A stretch of DNA of 64,000 nt from Lumnitzera littorea (taxonomy: Eukaryota > Streptophyta > Magnoliopsida > Myrtales > Combretaceae): the NCBI GenBank assembly GCA_024138015.1, contig JAMXBB010000002.1, positions 14,989,330 to 15,053,329 of the forward strand, given 5' to 3'. The translations under genes were made by a program, and so were the position numbers. Below, one piece after another: positions 12,508 through 24,144 of this stretch (its first letter is position 1; each line of letters begins with the position of its first letter). Below the pieces are notes generated by a model, which had not been told where the DNA came from, searched no databases, and worked only from the letters and a program-made list of their open reading frames with translations.

Positions 12508-12889
12508 TTTCTTTTTTCTTTCTTTAGGAATTCTTTTTTAATAAAATAAGTGATGTAAAGCTTCACAATTGCAAAGATTAATAAAAATTAGTTAAGTTTT
12601 GCCACATTAAAGATTTCTTGCCAATCTTAATTTTCATTGCATCCATGTGTTGTGCATCCTGCATTTGTATATTTAATAATCTTTTTAGAAAAATGAGATA
12701 TGTGCTAACTTTTTACTAAGATTTCTTACCAAATTTCAAGATAGCTTACAAACGTCAAATCTTTTAGAGAAGTTCGATTAGAACACGTTCTTAGACTAGA
12801 ATAGCCACTACTCAAGGAGATGATAATGACCCTGAGATCAATGATCCCAATAAGCTATGGTTCTGTTCCATAGAAAGGGCCATGGAAAA

Positions 12890-13527
12890 GATGGCAAAAT
12901 AGATGAATTTCCTAACAGTTAGCATCGCTTTACTCCAAGCAACTGCATTAGCTAATGAGGAGAGTTCCAAGGCTTGCTACGAGAAAAAGATTGAGGCTCC
13001 CAAAGCAAAGGACAACTATCCAAAAGACTTATTTGAGTCAGAAGGAGTTTATACGAAAGTTAACCCAACATTTGAGCCTAACACATATGTGGCCCCAGTT
13101 AACACAAGATCGACTAACTCAAGACCTAGTGTAGACAATTTGAAAGAACTAGAAAGGTAATTGACCTAACAGATAATTGAGAAGATGAAGTCACTTGTAG
13201 GATATGATAGATTTGAACAGGTAAGGACCATTGAGTTTTCTACATATGATATCGAAGCCTATCCTGAGAAGTTTAAAGTACCAGAGTTTGAAAAGTATAA
13301 CGAGACGTAATGCCCCAAGCTTCATACCAGGTTGTATGTAAGAAAGGTAAGTAAATATGTTTAATACGATCTACTCATGGTACATACATTCCAGGATAAT
13401 TTGACGAGACCGGCTCTAACTTGGTATACCCAGCTCAACATAAACCAAATAAATACTAGGAGAAACTCACTAGGGCATTTTATTAACAATATAAGTTTAA
13501 CGTAGAAGTGGCTCTGACCATGATGGA
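12890..13527 (+). pseudogene. Ogre/Tat gag, 5' part
   Basis: The frame from about 12,890 includes a short open segment (12,903-13,160, 85 codons) and then, past stops, YPEKFKVPEFEKYN, CPKLHTRLYVRK, FQDNLTRPALTWYTQL and VALTMM. PEF..Y.G...P..H...Y and FQ.SL...AL.WY are the standard blocks of Tat-type gag capsid proteins. The frame is cut at 13,527 by the Cassandra-like element and continues at 17,019 in the same sense (MM|DLVTLRKKNNKSFKEYA). Stops occur at former Trp, Gln or Arg codons. Confidence 0.72.
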
Positions 13528-13606
13528 TGTAACAACCCGACTGGAACTCCTTCTACCGAGGTATTGTCCGTTTTAGCATGAAACGCTACATAGTTTTGTC
13601 CCTTGG

Positions 13607-16526
13607 TGTTACGCTCCAAAGTCATAGAGTCGTAACAGTCCGGCCGTATAAACCATTTTATGATAGTAACTAACCTTATAGTACCTACTATAGACATGAT
13701 CTATATAAGGCGTCGACGACTCCTTGCTTTCAAGTAAACAATCCAATTAAGAGTTGAGTTAAAGTTACAATAATTATCTAGAACTTTAAGTCAACATATA
13801 TATTTACATGTATATTCAACAAAACTTCAGAGGAATTTCTACATCAACGCAACAGTCAGCTAATTTACATATTAACTATTAGTCTTAAGCTACTAAAGAG
13901 ACTCTAGAAATACATTAACCACTAAGCGAATTAATCCTCACACCCTAGGCTTCAAAAGAACTAATCTCTAGATAGTTGTAGGGTGGCATATTACTCGGAG
14001 TATTTTGAATTCAGGACCTGCAAAAGGATCTATATAGGTAAGAGCAACTACAACTTAGTAAGTTGAATTGGAGATTTATGAATATATACAAACACAAACA
14101 AGATTATCAAGCAATTATTTTCATGCAATGCAATAATTAAGTGTCATCATACAACGTAGTTTGGTCCGTTGCAAAATCAGAGAAATTTCACCCGCTTCAA
14201 TCCAGGTTGAGGAGTTTTCATGTTATGTAACAGCTTACAACTAAACTTAGGTTTATGTAATGGAGACACTGCTCCTCCTAAGACTATCCTTCAAACGAAT
14301 GCCTTCATCCTCAGCGTAACCTCCTCTCCTATCACTTAGTTCAACTAAGGATGAGGAAAACACCAATTTGCTATCCAGCGCTATCTTTATCGAAAATATC
14401 GATGTTTGGTTAGAGAATCCTAATGATCCCCTAAAGGATTACAATGCATGACAATTTAAGGCATTAGAGTTGAATAAGATTAAATTCCATTTAGGGTGTT
14501 CAAACAATTTCACACCAATCTAGTCATAATATATAATCAATCACAACACAAATTTCAACACGAATTTGGATACTCAAACACATGCATAAACACTTATAAT
14601 CACAATTATACAAAATCCTAAGTCTTTGAGTACCATAAAATAGTACTCCAATACGTTAAAGTAATAACCTAACTTACTTGGAATTCTTAGTCACCCAATT
14701 ACTTAATTGCAAATTAGTTCGTCTCCGGGTATCCTATAATACAAATACATCTTTTTACTACTTATACTTTGATGATACATATTATAAGTTATAATTTAAC
14801 TCACTTCTCCATATATACCTATTATTTACTAATGATTCATTCTACCTTAGTTCGGGGTTCGGTTTCTAAATTAGATTTTAGTTTTGATTCTATAATGTCT
14901 TTGACTATGAAGAATCCTAAATACGCTCAAATCCTAATGTGAAATTAATCACATTAAACTCAAGTATTCTAATATCACATTGGGTTTTAATTTAGTGTTT
15001 TAACCTATTTGGTATACTCTAAACCTAATTGGGATACTGAATTTACTCTCGATATGAGAAAATCTTATATTTTTTATACAATTACATAAAATTAAATTTG
15101 GTTTCAGATTTATTATGTACTAATTTTTATTATTATATTATCTAAATAAACTTAATTTTTCATATTTATTAAATTTTCAATTCCATATATTCCTAATTTC
15201 CTACAATTACCACATAATTCCTATATTAATTACAGTTAACACTCCAAAGACTAGGATTAGGTTTCCACATCAGAGATTAACATCCTTGAATATCTAATTA
15301 CCATCTAAATCAATAATTAATCACTTAATTACCTAATTAACCCAAAATTACCCAATTTTTTCATCATTTTAAGGCTAAAAAATTACTTAAAAATTTTGAA
15401 AATTAATCTTAAAAAAATAGCTTCATAGCACTATTCTATATCACTTAAGCATTCTATAAAAAAAAATTTGAACTTCAAACCACACTCTTAAGCCTATTTA
15501 TTTCTAGTTCTAATCATGTTCGGTTTTGCTTAATTTCTTAAGAACCCTATATTTACAGACGTGATTAAACTTAATCACTATTTTTCCCTAAATCTGCATA
15601 TAATAAAACCTTAGAATAATAAATTTCATAATTTTTTAGGCAAAATAAATAATTTTAAGAAATTTTACAAAATTGAAGAAGATGTGAAACTTACCCGGTC
15701 TGATGGCTTTTTGGCCTCCAACACCGATTCAAGTATGTCGGCCGATCCAAGCAGTAGGTTTGGAGTGGGTTGGTGGTGGTGTTGTGTAAGTTCGGTTTTC
15801 TTGCTCCCTCTACACAAATTTGGGGAAATTTTTTAAAACCCTAATTTTTTTCTCTAAATTTCGGTGCTCTCAATTTTTCCAAGCTTCTAACTATCTAAAT
15901 AAGTTTTGTAATTTTTCTTGCTATTTATAGAGCCTTGTAGTAATTATTATGCATTAATTAAACAAGATAATGCTTAAATCTCTTCCAATTTGCATTTTGT
16001 GTTGCTTTTTTTTTATTAGTTAATTTTTCTTCTTTAATTCCTGAACTGCAACGATCAAATCTAGGTCAATCCCTATTCCTTTGATTTTTTTCTAATTTTT
16101 CCTTAATTATTTTATAATTTTTTTAATTATTTAATAAGTTTCTAGCTAATTTTAGGCAATTTAGATAATTTCGCGTATTTTTATCTACACATAAATACAT
16201 GTGGGGTACAAGTAAATATTCCTAATTATTATTTAGGTCATTCTATGATTTTTAATATACATGTAATCTATCTCTAGTAATTTATTAGTTATTAGATTGT
16301 ATTTTTCGCCTTTTCAATAATTAATAAGTATTATATTTAAAGTTTGAAAATTTTATAGTCTTTTATTTTCTTAAATTTAAGTTTACTGAGCCATTTTTAT
16401 TAATATTTCTAACTATAGTTTATAATTTAGGTTTGATCAAATATTTTAACTGATCACCCTAAACTTTGTGTATTAAGTTCAATTCTACGGTTACTTGGCT
16501 TAACTTTAGAACTTTTAGGGCTTACA
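13607..16526 (-). mobile_element. Tekay-like solo LTR inserted in the TRIM LTR
   Basis: 2,920 bp, with termini TGTTACGCT... and ...GGCTTACA. It is flanked by CTTGG (13,602-13,606) and CCTAG (16,527-16,531), a 5-bp target duplication with two transitions. Removing it restores the LTR string cccttgg|tgcaacc seen in the sister LTR. On the minus strand a TATA box (ctataaatag, 15,921-15,930 region) is followed by a GA/CT-rich leader, a 'ttactaagttgtag' block (about 14,050) and 'tgcaggtcc'. Those marks are typical of Tekay-type chromovirus LTRs. There is no internal coding sequence, so it is a solo LTR. Confidence 0.75.
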
Positions 16527-16681
16527 CCTAGTGCAACCATTTCCCAGGAGATCACCCATCTTGAGATTGCTCCAGCATAAGCACGCTTAACTTTAAAGTT
16601 TCAACATACTCCGAGCTGCTACATCAAAAGGCACCTCGATGATTAAAGTTCCTCCTTCCATACATATAAGGGGTATTACAA
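16527..16681 (-). repeat. Second Cassandra-like LTR, part 1, with 5S-like segment
   Basis: Read on the minus strand this holds 'agttaagcgtgctta', 'aagatgggtgatctcc' and 'tcctgggaa', in the same order as the promoter and 3' regions of plant 5S rRNA. It is a decayed LTR-borne 5S-like sequence, not a working 5S gene. The rest of this LTR is at 13,528-13,606. Confidence 0.75.
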
Positions 16682-16791
16682 TCCACCTCCTTACAGAACT
16701 AATGCCCTCGTCAGTTTCATTACATAAATCCAAGATAACCACTAAGTAAGGCTTTACTCATCCGGTTGGCGGACTACTCTGATACCATTCT

Positions 16792-17018
16792 GTAACGACT
16801 CGACCAAAACTCATTCCATTGAGGTATTGTCCGTTTTAGCGTAAAATACTATACGGTTTTGTCCCTTGGTGCAGTCGCTTGCTAAAAGGTCACTCATCTT
16901 GAGATTGCTCTAGCATGAGCACAGTTAACTCCGAAATTTTGACATACTTCGAACTGCTATACTAAAAGATGTCTTAATGATTAGAGTTCCTCCCTCCAGG
17001 TATGTAAGGGGTATTACA
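16792..17018 (-). repeat. Intact LTR of the Cassandra-like TRIM (227 bp)
   Basis: On the minus strand it runs TGTAATACCCCTTACATACC to GAGTCGTTACA. It has a diverged 5S-like part near 16,895-16,960 and the 'ggacaatacctcaatgg' block near its end. It matches the split copy at 16,527-16,681 plus 13,528-13,606. Confidence 0.8.
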
Positions 17019-17900
17019 ATGGATTTGGTTACCCTGCGGAAGAAGAATAACAAATCATTCAAGGAGTATGCTTAAAAATAGAGGTCCTTAATTGCGAGGG
17101 TATCCAACCTTATAATTGAGAAAGAGCTCACTTCAGCTTTCATTAATTCTTTAGAAAGGCCCTATTTCTCTCATTTGATTGGGCAAGATCCATCTAGCTT
17201 CACTAAAGTAATGGTAGCAGGGTATAAGATTGAAAGTGCCATCTCCTTCGGTAAGCTTTAAGAGCCATTAGATAGAAGGCCACTTGTTTCATCTTCTATT
17301 CTTAGACTAGCAATCGGTAAGCCTAAAGAGTCCATGGTCAGTGTGGTAAATTTAAATGTCAGACCGAATGCTTAAGTTGCTTTCAAGACAAATCTACCTC
17401 TAACTCAACAACAATTTAGAAATTAGCCTCAAGCTAACAGGGCTCCTAGACAGTTTACTAAGATACCAATCCCTTCAAGTCAACTCTTCGAGAAGTTGTA
17501 AAAAGATAACCTGATTCAATATGAACTCCCCAGTGACCGATGTAAGCTAAGAATCTACGACCCTACTCTAAAGTACGAGTATCATTATGGGTAAGTGGGG
17601 CACTTGACCGATTCATGCTGGAGATTAAGGAATAAAATTCAATACTTAACAGACGAAGGGTCAATTCAATTAGACTTTGTAGAAGCCCTAACTCTGAATG
17701 TTAAAAACAACCCTTTACCTAACCATGACCTAGTTATTAATATGATTTTTGATGACTTTATCATCAACATGATTAATTTAGATAAGAAGCCTAAGGTTTT
17801 TGAGTTTTACACAAGCAAGCAAGCCCCAAAGACTAAGGGGTACACTTTCCACGTATCATTAGCACTAGAAAAGTACAAGGTCACACCGTTTAACTACTAA
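17019..17900 (+). pseudogene. Ogre/Tat gag, 3' part with zinc-knuckle-like region
   Basis: This continues the gag frame after the TRIM. It reads LVTLRKKNNKSFKEYA, then RVSNLIIEKELTSAFINSL and PYFSHLIGQDPSSFTKVMVAG, then YEYHYG*VGHLTDSCWRLRN and KIQYLTDEGSIQ. The Y.YH....GH.T..CW.L..KIQ.L...G.I block is the single knuckle-like motif of Tat gag proteins. The open part covers 17,595-17,900. At least four stops interrupt the rest. Confidence 0.75.
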
Positions 17901-18200
17901 GCGGTAAAGCAGCAGAAGTCAAGTTCTCTAGTAAGGGGAATTACTCGATCTAGAAGGGTTTATCACCCAAGGGAAGAGCCTAAGAAGAGGGGTGTACCAA
18001 AAGAGGTAAATGACTAGACCGTTGAACACATAGAAGGGCTATCGGCCTTTACCAAGATGATCAAGTCGAGTGAGTATAAGATCATGGAACAACTTAGTAA
18101 GACTCTGGCACAAATATCATTGATGGGTTTGTTGCTTATGTCTAAACCATACAAAGAAGCTTGATTTTGCACCTTAAGGGAGGTTAAGGTCCCTCGTGAA

Positions 18201-18809
18201 ATGCTAACTGAGAAGATTAGACTAATCACTAATTCCATCCTTTCCATGGACCAAATTTCTTTTGCAATAGAAGAGTTAGGCAAAGAAGAGAATCAACACA
18301 TGAAACTACTCTTCATCATGGTAAGGAGTAATGATATAATCATTACTAGAGTACTCATAGATAACGGATCATTGTTGAACGTTTGCCCACTTATTACCTT
18401 GGTTTTGTTGGGCATTGATACCATTGCAATTAAGCCTTCTTCACACACAGTTAGGGCCTTTGATGGGTCCAAGAGAGATATTATAAGGGAGAGAGACTTA
18501 CCCATGAGTATTGACCCTCAAAACTTCAGTATTCAATTCCAAGTCATAGACATTCTAAGGTCTTTCACCTTACTCTTGGGAAGAACCTTCATTCATGTAG
18601 CAAGGGCCATACCTTCAAGCTTACACAAAAAAGTAAAGTTTATCTCAAATGGTCAGGTGATTACAATTTTAGGGGATCAAGACTATGAAATTTACAAGGA
18701 AACGGCCATACCCTATATAGGAAGTAAAGGGCAAGAGGAGTTTGGTTTACAAATGTTTGAAGAAGCGGGCATGATAACCGGTCTAAGAGAGAAAAAAACA
18801 AGAAGGTAG
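18201..18809 (+). pseudogene. Ogre/Tat aspartic protease domain
   Basis: This is a 202-codon open stretch of the gag-pro polyprotein. VLIDNGSLLNVCP (around residues 50-62) is the protease active-site region, where the family usually has D(G/S)GSS. Here Asn replaces the Gly after the catalytic Asp. It continues with SSHTVRAFDGSKRDIIRE, FSIQFQVIDI, LLLGRTFIHVARAIPSSLHK and KVKFI, the usual flap and C-terminal blocks. The reading carries on past a stop to about 19,040 (LGYNLTPVEEF). The frame is the best preserved of the element, but the active-site change and the broken neighbours argue against function. Confidence 0.8.
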
Positions 18810-19293
18810 AATTTGAGGAAGGCTAGATTGGTACCTATGGCCTTGGGTACAACTTGACTCCAGTAGAAGAATTTCAAACGAAACAAGCAAGGGACAAGAG
18901 AGGTGACAGATTGTACTATGCCCCAATGACCTTCTTGCTACTAACTGAAACATGACTCAAGCCTCAGCATTTGCCAACAAAAAACCAGCAAACTCATGTC
19001 ACAAGTTTCGGCACCATCTGAATAATTGGTTCTCCATCCCGGCGAAAGGTAATAAGTCCTCCCTAGGGTAAAGGGTGAACCTTAGTTGGTATTTCTTGAA
19101 TTTATCTTTTCAATAGTCATTGTCATAAATGTATCGAAAAACCTTTCATTCAATAAAATATTAGTTAGTTCCTTAGCTCATTTGTGATTCACCTCCATTC
19201 ATTTAATAAAATATTAGTTAGTTTCTTTCCATTGTTGTGTTTCAATTCTATTTTACTTACATACACTTTTTTATTGATCCCGTATAAGATACC

Positions 19294-20717
19294 AAGGGGG
19301 GGTAGGGGGGTGGGTGGGGTTGAATTGGGCCTCTTAATAACTTATATTAGTGAATGGTGATATTTTAATAATTCAACACACAATAATAAATAAAGCAAAT
19401 TAAAAGAGTAAGGAAGAAGAATATCAGGTTAATGATTTATAAAGTTTCAACCTTTTACTTACTGCTTTCTTCCAACTCCACTATTGGGGACTTGGTTTAC
19501 TTCATCGATGCCGTTTCACTTGATCTACTAAATCAAATTACAAAGAGATTACAAGCATTCGTCACGCATGGACTTCACAACACTTTGCTCTGTCTATCTA
19601 ACATTTCCATAATTTAAGCTAATACAGATCTACAGAGTACAATCTAACTTCTCTCAACAATCAAACAACAAATAAGATTTACAAATTACAAGTGCGAACA
19701 AGAATACAAGTCTCAAATAATTTGACACTAAAGAGAAATAATGATTATTATATAATTTACTTTGGTATAACTTTCTGAAGAAGTATTTGAGAAACTTTCT
19801 ATAACTTTTTAGAAGGTAGAATCTAATCACGAATTTTAGTGTAACGAAAACTTATTTTTTGAGAAGTATCTAACGTTTTAAATCCTTTCTCTTTTTATAT
19901 TGAAATCTTCCGATGGCTAATTTGTTGAAGATTATCTTCACTTTCATATATATCCAACCATTATTTGCTAAAAATTATCCTTAGATGTTTTGAGAAAATC
20001 TCCATAATTTGAAATTTAAAAACAACTCTTCTTATCTTGTTTCAATCAAATATACTTTAATCCATAACTACCAGATAAGCTTTTGATTTGAATTTGATGA
20101 AGAAATATGCTTTATCAACAGTTTCTAGATAAGCCTCATATTTAAAATTGAAATCCACAATCTGAGATAACCTTATCCTTGTCTATTCTTATATATATCT
20201 TCATTTATCCAAAATAAATTCACTCAAAAATAATCTCCAAGGATTACAATTCCATCTTAAGTGAAATGGGATTAAGTGTTTTTTCTTAATACACCTAATC
20301 TAGTGGAGCTAAGCTTTGTTGAATTCAAATCTGATATGAATTAAAATTCATCGTCATAACTTTTCCAGACTAACTTTCTGAATAACCTTTTGAAGAGTAT
20401 TATTCTTCTTTCTTCGAAGTCTTTGAACAAGTTTCTAAAGTGTTGTATTGATTCTTCTTAGAAAAGCTTTTGAAACACTTTCCGAAGATTTTCAGACTAG
20501 TCTTTTTTTCAATCAACTCAAACTTTCTAAATAAGTTTTTAAATGCACCTCAATTTACAAGTTTAAACTTTCTAAAGAACATTCTAAATACCTACATACT
20601 TGTTAATTCATTAATATTTCTCTTTTTTTGTTATCAATAAAATCCATGAGAGATATTTAACATTTTCTTTATACACTTTGCCCATATCTACTTATTCAAA
20701 TGAAAACAAAGGATACC
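19294..20717. mobile_element. Unclassified non-coding insertion between protease and RT
   Basis: This is AT-rich and non-coding. It is bounded by GATACC on both sides (19,288-19,293 and 20,712-20,717). It opens with a G-rich run (aagggggggtaggggggt...). Its 3' half repeats 'aactttct' and 'aagttt' motifs. The pol reading is picked up just after it (SGPIELVIESNVDDYDD). Ogre elements are known to have an intron between pro and RT, so part of this could be that intron, but the flanking duplication favours an insertion. Confidence 0.45.
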
Positions 20718-22400
20718 TTACGTAGATAGATGATGAGAATATCGATATCACTTCCGGCCCTATTGAGTTAGTCATTGAGAGTAATGTCGATGACTACGAT
20801 GATATACAAGAGTAACGGCAAAAGCATAACCTGAGTAAAATTACTATTGATGAATCGATTGAAATAATCAATGTTGGGGATGAGGATAATCCTAAGAATA
20901 TGAAGATCGGAGGGAGTTTGAAAGAAGAACAAAAAACAAAATTGATTAGGTTATTCACTAAATATTGAAACGTATTCGCTTGGTGATATAAAGATATGTT
21001 TGTGTTAGACCCATTGATCGTAGTCTATTATCTACCCATATAAGAAGATGACAAGCCTAAAAAGCAAAAGTTAAGAAGATTTTAACTTGACATCTTGTTG
21101 AAAATCAAGGAAGAGGTCAACAAACTAGTTGAAGTTGGATTCATTAAGGTATCTAATTATCCAAACTAGGTAGCCAACATTGTTCCGGTGATGAAAAAGA
21201 ATGAAAAGGTTAGAGTATGCGTAGACTTTTGAGATCTCAAGCAAGCAATGCCTAAAGATAATTTTCCATTGCCTCATATCAATGTCTTAGTAGATAACAC
21301 AACCATGAATCATCTATTTTCATTCATGGATGGATTTTTAAGATACAATTAAATTCAAATGTCCAAAGAAGATAAGGCCAAGATGACCTTCATTACAAAT
21401 TGGGGTACATTTTGCTATAAAGTGATGCCCTTTGGGCTCACGAACGCTAGGGCAACATACTATAGGGTGATGGTTGCAATTTGTCATAACATGATGCATA
21501 AAGAAATAGAAGTGTATGTTGATGATATGATTGTGAAATCTAAGGAAGGGGAAGATCATATAGAAAATTTAAGAAAGTTGTTCAATAAATTAAGGAAGTT
21601 TCAGTTTCAGTTGAAGTTGAATCCAGAGAAGTGTACTTTTGGAGTGACGTCAAGGAAATTGCTGGGTTGTATAATTAGCCAAAGGGACATTGAAGTTGAT
21701 CTAGATAAAGCCAAAGCCATAATTGACATGAACCCTGTATGCACACTCAAAGAAGTAAGAGGATTGTTGGGTAGTTTGAATTATATAGCTCGATTTATAT
21801 CTCAGCTAATGGATATATGTTGTCCTCTATTCAAGCTATTGAAAATGAATGCTAGGGTCAATTGGGATGAGGAATACGAAAAAGCTTTCACAAAAGTTAA
21901 AGAATACCTTATGAATCCTCCAATGTTGGTAGTTACTAAACTAAAGATGCCGTTATTTTTATACTTGACCATATTGCACAAATCTACGAGATGCATGCTT
22001 GGTCAGAAGGATGAAGAATGGAAGGAGTGGGTTATTTATTATTTAAGCAAGAAGTTCATAGAAGGGGAGCAGAAATACTCATAAATTGAAAGAACATGTT
22101 ATACATTGGTTTGGGTCATGCACCAACTCAAACAATACACACTTTACTACCAAATTGAGTTGATTACATAACATGACCCTTTGAGGTATTTGGCAAAAAA
22201 ATTGGCCCTCATCGGTGGAATTTTGAAGTGGTAGATGTTATTATTAGAATTTAACATCAAGTATGTAAGACAAATTTTAGTCAAGGGGTAGGCCTTGGCA
22301 AATTAATTAGTAGAGAATCCCCTTGAAGATACCCTTCAAGAAGTGCGAGTTGAGTTTCCTGATGAAAATATCCTGGTGGTTGAAAACGATTTGGATAGCG
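20718..22400 (+). pseudogene. Ogre/Tat reverse transcriptase and RNase H
   Basis: The frame reads INVGDEDNPKNMKIGGSL, LFTKY*NVFAW*YKDM and KQKLRRF, then KEEVNKLVEVGFIKVSNYPN, ANIVPVMKKNEKVRVCVDF, FPLPHINVLVDN and FSFMDGF. From 21,359 it is open for 241 codons, with MTFITNWGTFCYKVMPFGL and the catalytic VYVDDMIVKS. HIENLRKLFNKLRKFQFQLN-type thumb blocks, LLGCIISQRDIEVD and the RNase H start follow. The YVDD is intact, but stops at former Trp (PN*VAN), Arg (DF*DL) and Gln (YN*IQ) codons break the front part. Confidence 0.88.
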
Positions 22401-22429
22401 AAGCAGTTGAGAAACCCTTAAGTTAGAAA

Positions 22430-22830
22430 ATGTTCTTTAATGGAGCAACCAATATATTAGGATGTAGAATTGGGCAATTCTGATATCCCTTGAAGGTACA
22501 CAATTCTCGATGGCTATAAGGCTCGTTTTCCCATATATTAACAATATTACAGAATATGAGGCATGTATTTTGGGACTTAAAATGGCGTTGTTCAAGGAGA
22601 TACGAAAATTAGAGGTATATAGAGATTCTTTATTAATCATAGGCTAGGCTCGTAGAGAATATAGGACGAAGGAGCCCAAATTGGTACCCTATCTTCAACA
22701 CTTGGCTAAACTGATAGGTAAGTTTGAAAATATTACATTTACATATGTACCGCAGGTTCAGAACAAATTTGCTAATGCCTTAGCTACCTTGGCATCCATG
22801 ATTCAAATATCTAGTGGAGTAGAGATTTAG
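22430..22830 (+). pseudogene. Ogre/Tat second (archaeal-type) RNase H domain
   Basis: Fragments read YEACILGLKMALFKEIRKLE, VYRDSLLII, KEPKLVPYLQHLAKLIGKFE and TYVPQVQNKFANALATLASM. The order YEA..LGL..A......L.V..DS.L, then the N..AN.LA.LASM end, is the archaeal-type RNase H carried as an extra domain by the Tat lineage. Several stops and a frame change are present. It sits between the RT-linked RNase H and integrase, as expected. Confidence 0.75.
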
Positions 22831-22849
22831 CCACTTAAGATTAAAGTTG

Positions 22850-24144
22850 AAGAAAAGCCCGCTTTCTACTTAGTAATTGAAAGTTCATGTGATGAAAAGC
22901 CTTGGTATTACGATATCAAAACATTTTTGCAACATGATAAATACCCTAAGGAGGCTAAGAAGAAGGATAGGAAGATGATTCGAAGATTGGTTACTCAATA
23001 CTTGATAAGCGATTCTACCTTGTACCGACGATTGTTTGATGGTACACTTCTGCAGTATATAGATAAGAAGGAGGCAAAGTTGCTAATGAAGAAAGTGCAT
23101 TAGGGAGTATGTGGCCTCCACATGAATGACTACATACTCACCAAGAAGATCATGAGGTTGGGATGTTATTGGCTAACTATAGAGGAAGATTGCGTCAAAC
23201 ATGTTAAACGTTGTCACTTATGTCAGGTTTATGCAACCAAAATGAATGCTCCACCTCAAGAATTACATACACTATTTGCACCGTAGCCATTTTCAATGTG
23301 GGGTATAAACATCATCGGCCCGATTACTTTAAAGGCATGCAATGGACACTATTTATTACTGGTGACTATTGATTATTTCAGTAAGTAGGTTGAAGCCTCA
23401 TCGTACTCAAGTGTTATAAAAGGATTAGTGGTCAAGTTCATCAAGAGAGACATACTGGCTCGGTACGGTACACTACAGACAATTATTACCAATAATAGTA
23501 TGAATCTTAACAACAAATTAATGTCAGAGTTGTGCTAGCAGTTTAAGATTATTCATAGAAATTCCACTCCTTATTAGCCTCATATGAATGGGGTTGTAGG
23601 AGCAACTAACAAGAATATTAAAAGAATCATTGAGAAGATGGTCATTACGTATCGAAATTGGCATGAAATATTGCCATTTACACTCATAACCTATTGAACT
23701 TCTATTAGAACTTCAATAGGGGCAACCCCCTACTCCTTGATATATGGAACGATTGCTGTATGACCAATAGAAGTCAAAATCCCATCTCTTAAGGTGTTGT
23801 CAGAAACCTAGTTGGATGAGGCTAATTGCATAAAGAAGCACATTGAGCAGTTAAATCTGATTGATAAGAAGAGGTTGACAGGTTTGTGCCACAACATGTG
23901 CTATTAATAACGAATGGCTAGGGCTTTTAACAAGAAAGTATAGCCCTGGAGTTTTGAAGAGGGAGACATGGTATTGAAGAAGACTTTACCCAATACATAA
24001 GACTCTAGAGGGAAGTTTGGTCCAAATTATAGAGGTCCTTACATTATGAAGAAAGTGTTACTTGGGGGAGCTTTGATTTTATCTCAAATGGATGGTCCAT
24101 ATTTGAGGAACCCTATAAATGCTGACGTAGTGAAGTTATAATAA
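22850..24144 (+). pseudogene. Ogre/Tat integrase, all catalytic residues lost
   Basis: The N-terminal zinc region is visible (HMNDY...VKHVKRCHLCQVYA), then WGINIIGPI, YFLLVTIDYF-like, ARYGTLQTIITNNSMN, HMNGVVGATNKNIKRIIEKM and WHEILPF, then RTSIGATPYSLIYG. A C-terminal WSFEEGDMVLKK...KFGPNYRGPYIMKKVL...GGALIL closes the domain. In the family the catalytic triad is D (WGIDVIGPI), D (TDNG) and E (VEAANKNIK). Here these positions are N, N and G. Many stops are also present. It ends near 24,144. Confidence 0.85.

Larger units (their letters stand above)
13528..17018 (-). mobile_element. Cassandra-like TRIM in reverse, itself interrupted
   Basis: The insertion is bounded by ATGGA on both sides (13,523-13,527 and 17,019-17,023), a perfect 5-bp target duplication inside gag. 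On the minus strand it reads LTR (17,018 to 16,792, 227 bp, TGTAATACCCC...GTTACA). A methionine-type primer site (tggtatcagag, within 16,776-16,790) and a roughly 110-bp internal domain follow, then a second LTR from 16,681. That second LTR continues at 13,606-13,528 after a 2.9-kb interruption. The LTRs contain a segment like 5S rRNA ('gttaagcgtgctt' and 'gatgggtga' with 'ctcctgggaa'), which is the defining feature of Cassandra TRIMs. It codes for no protein. Confidence 0.82.

Noticed and set aside
16527..17018. A real 5S rRNA gene
   Set aside because: The match is partial and diverged, sits twice within LTRs, and is tied to a primer site and target duplication.
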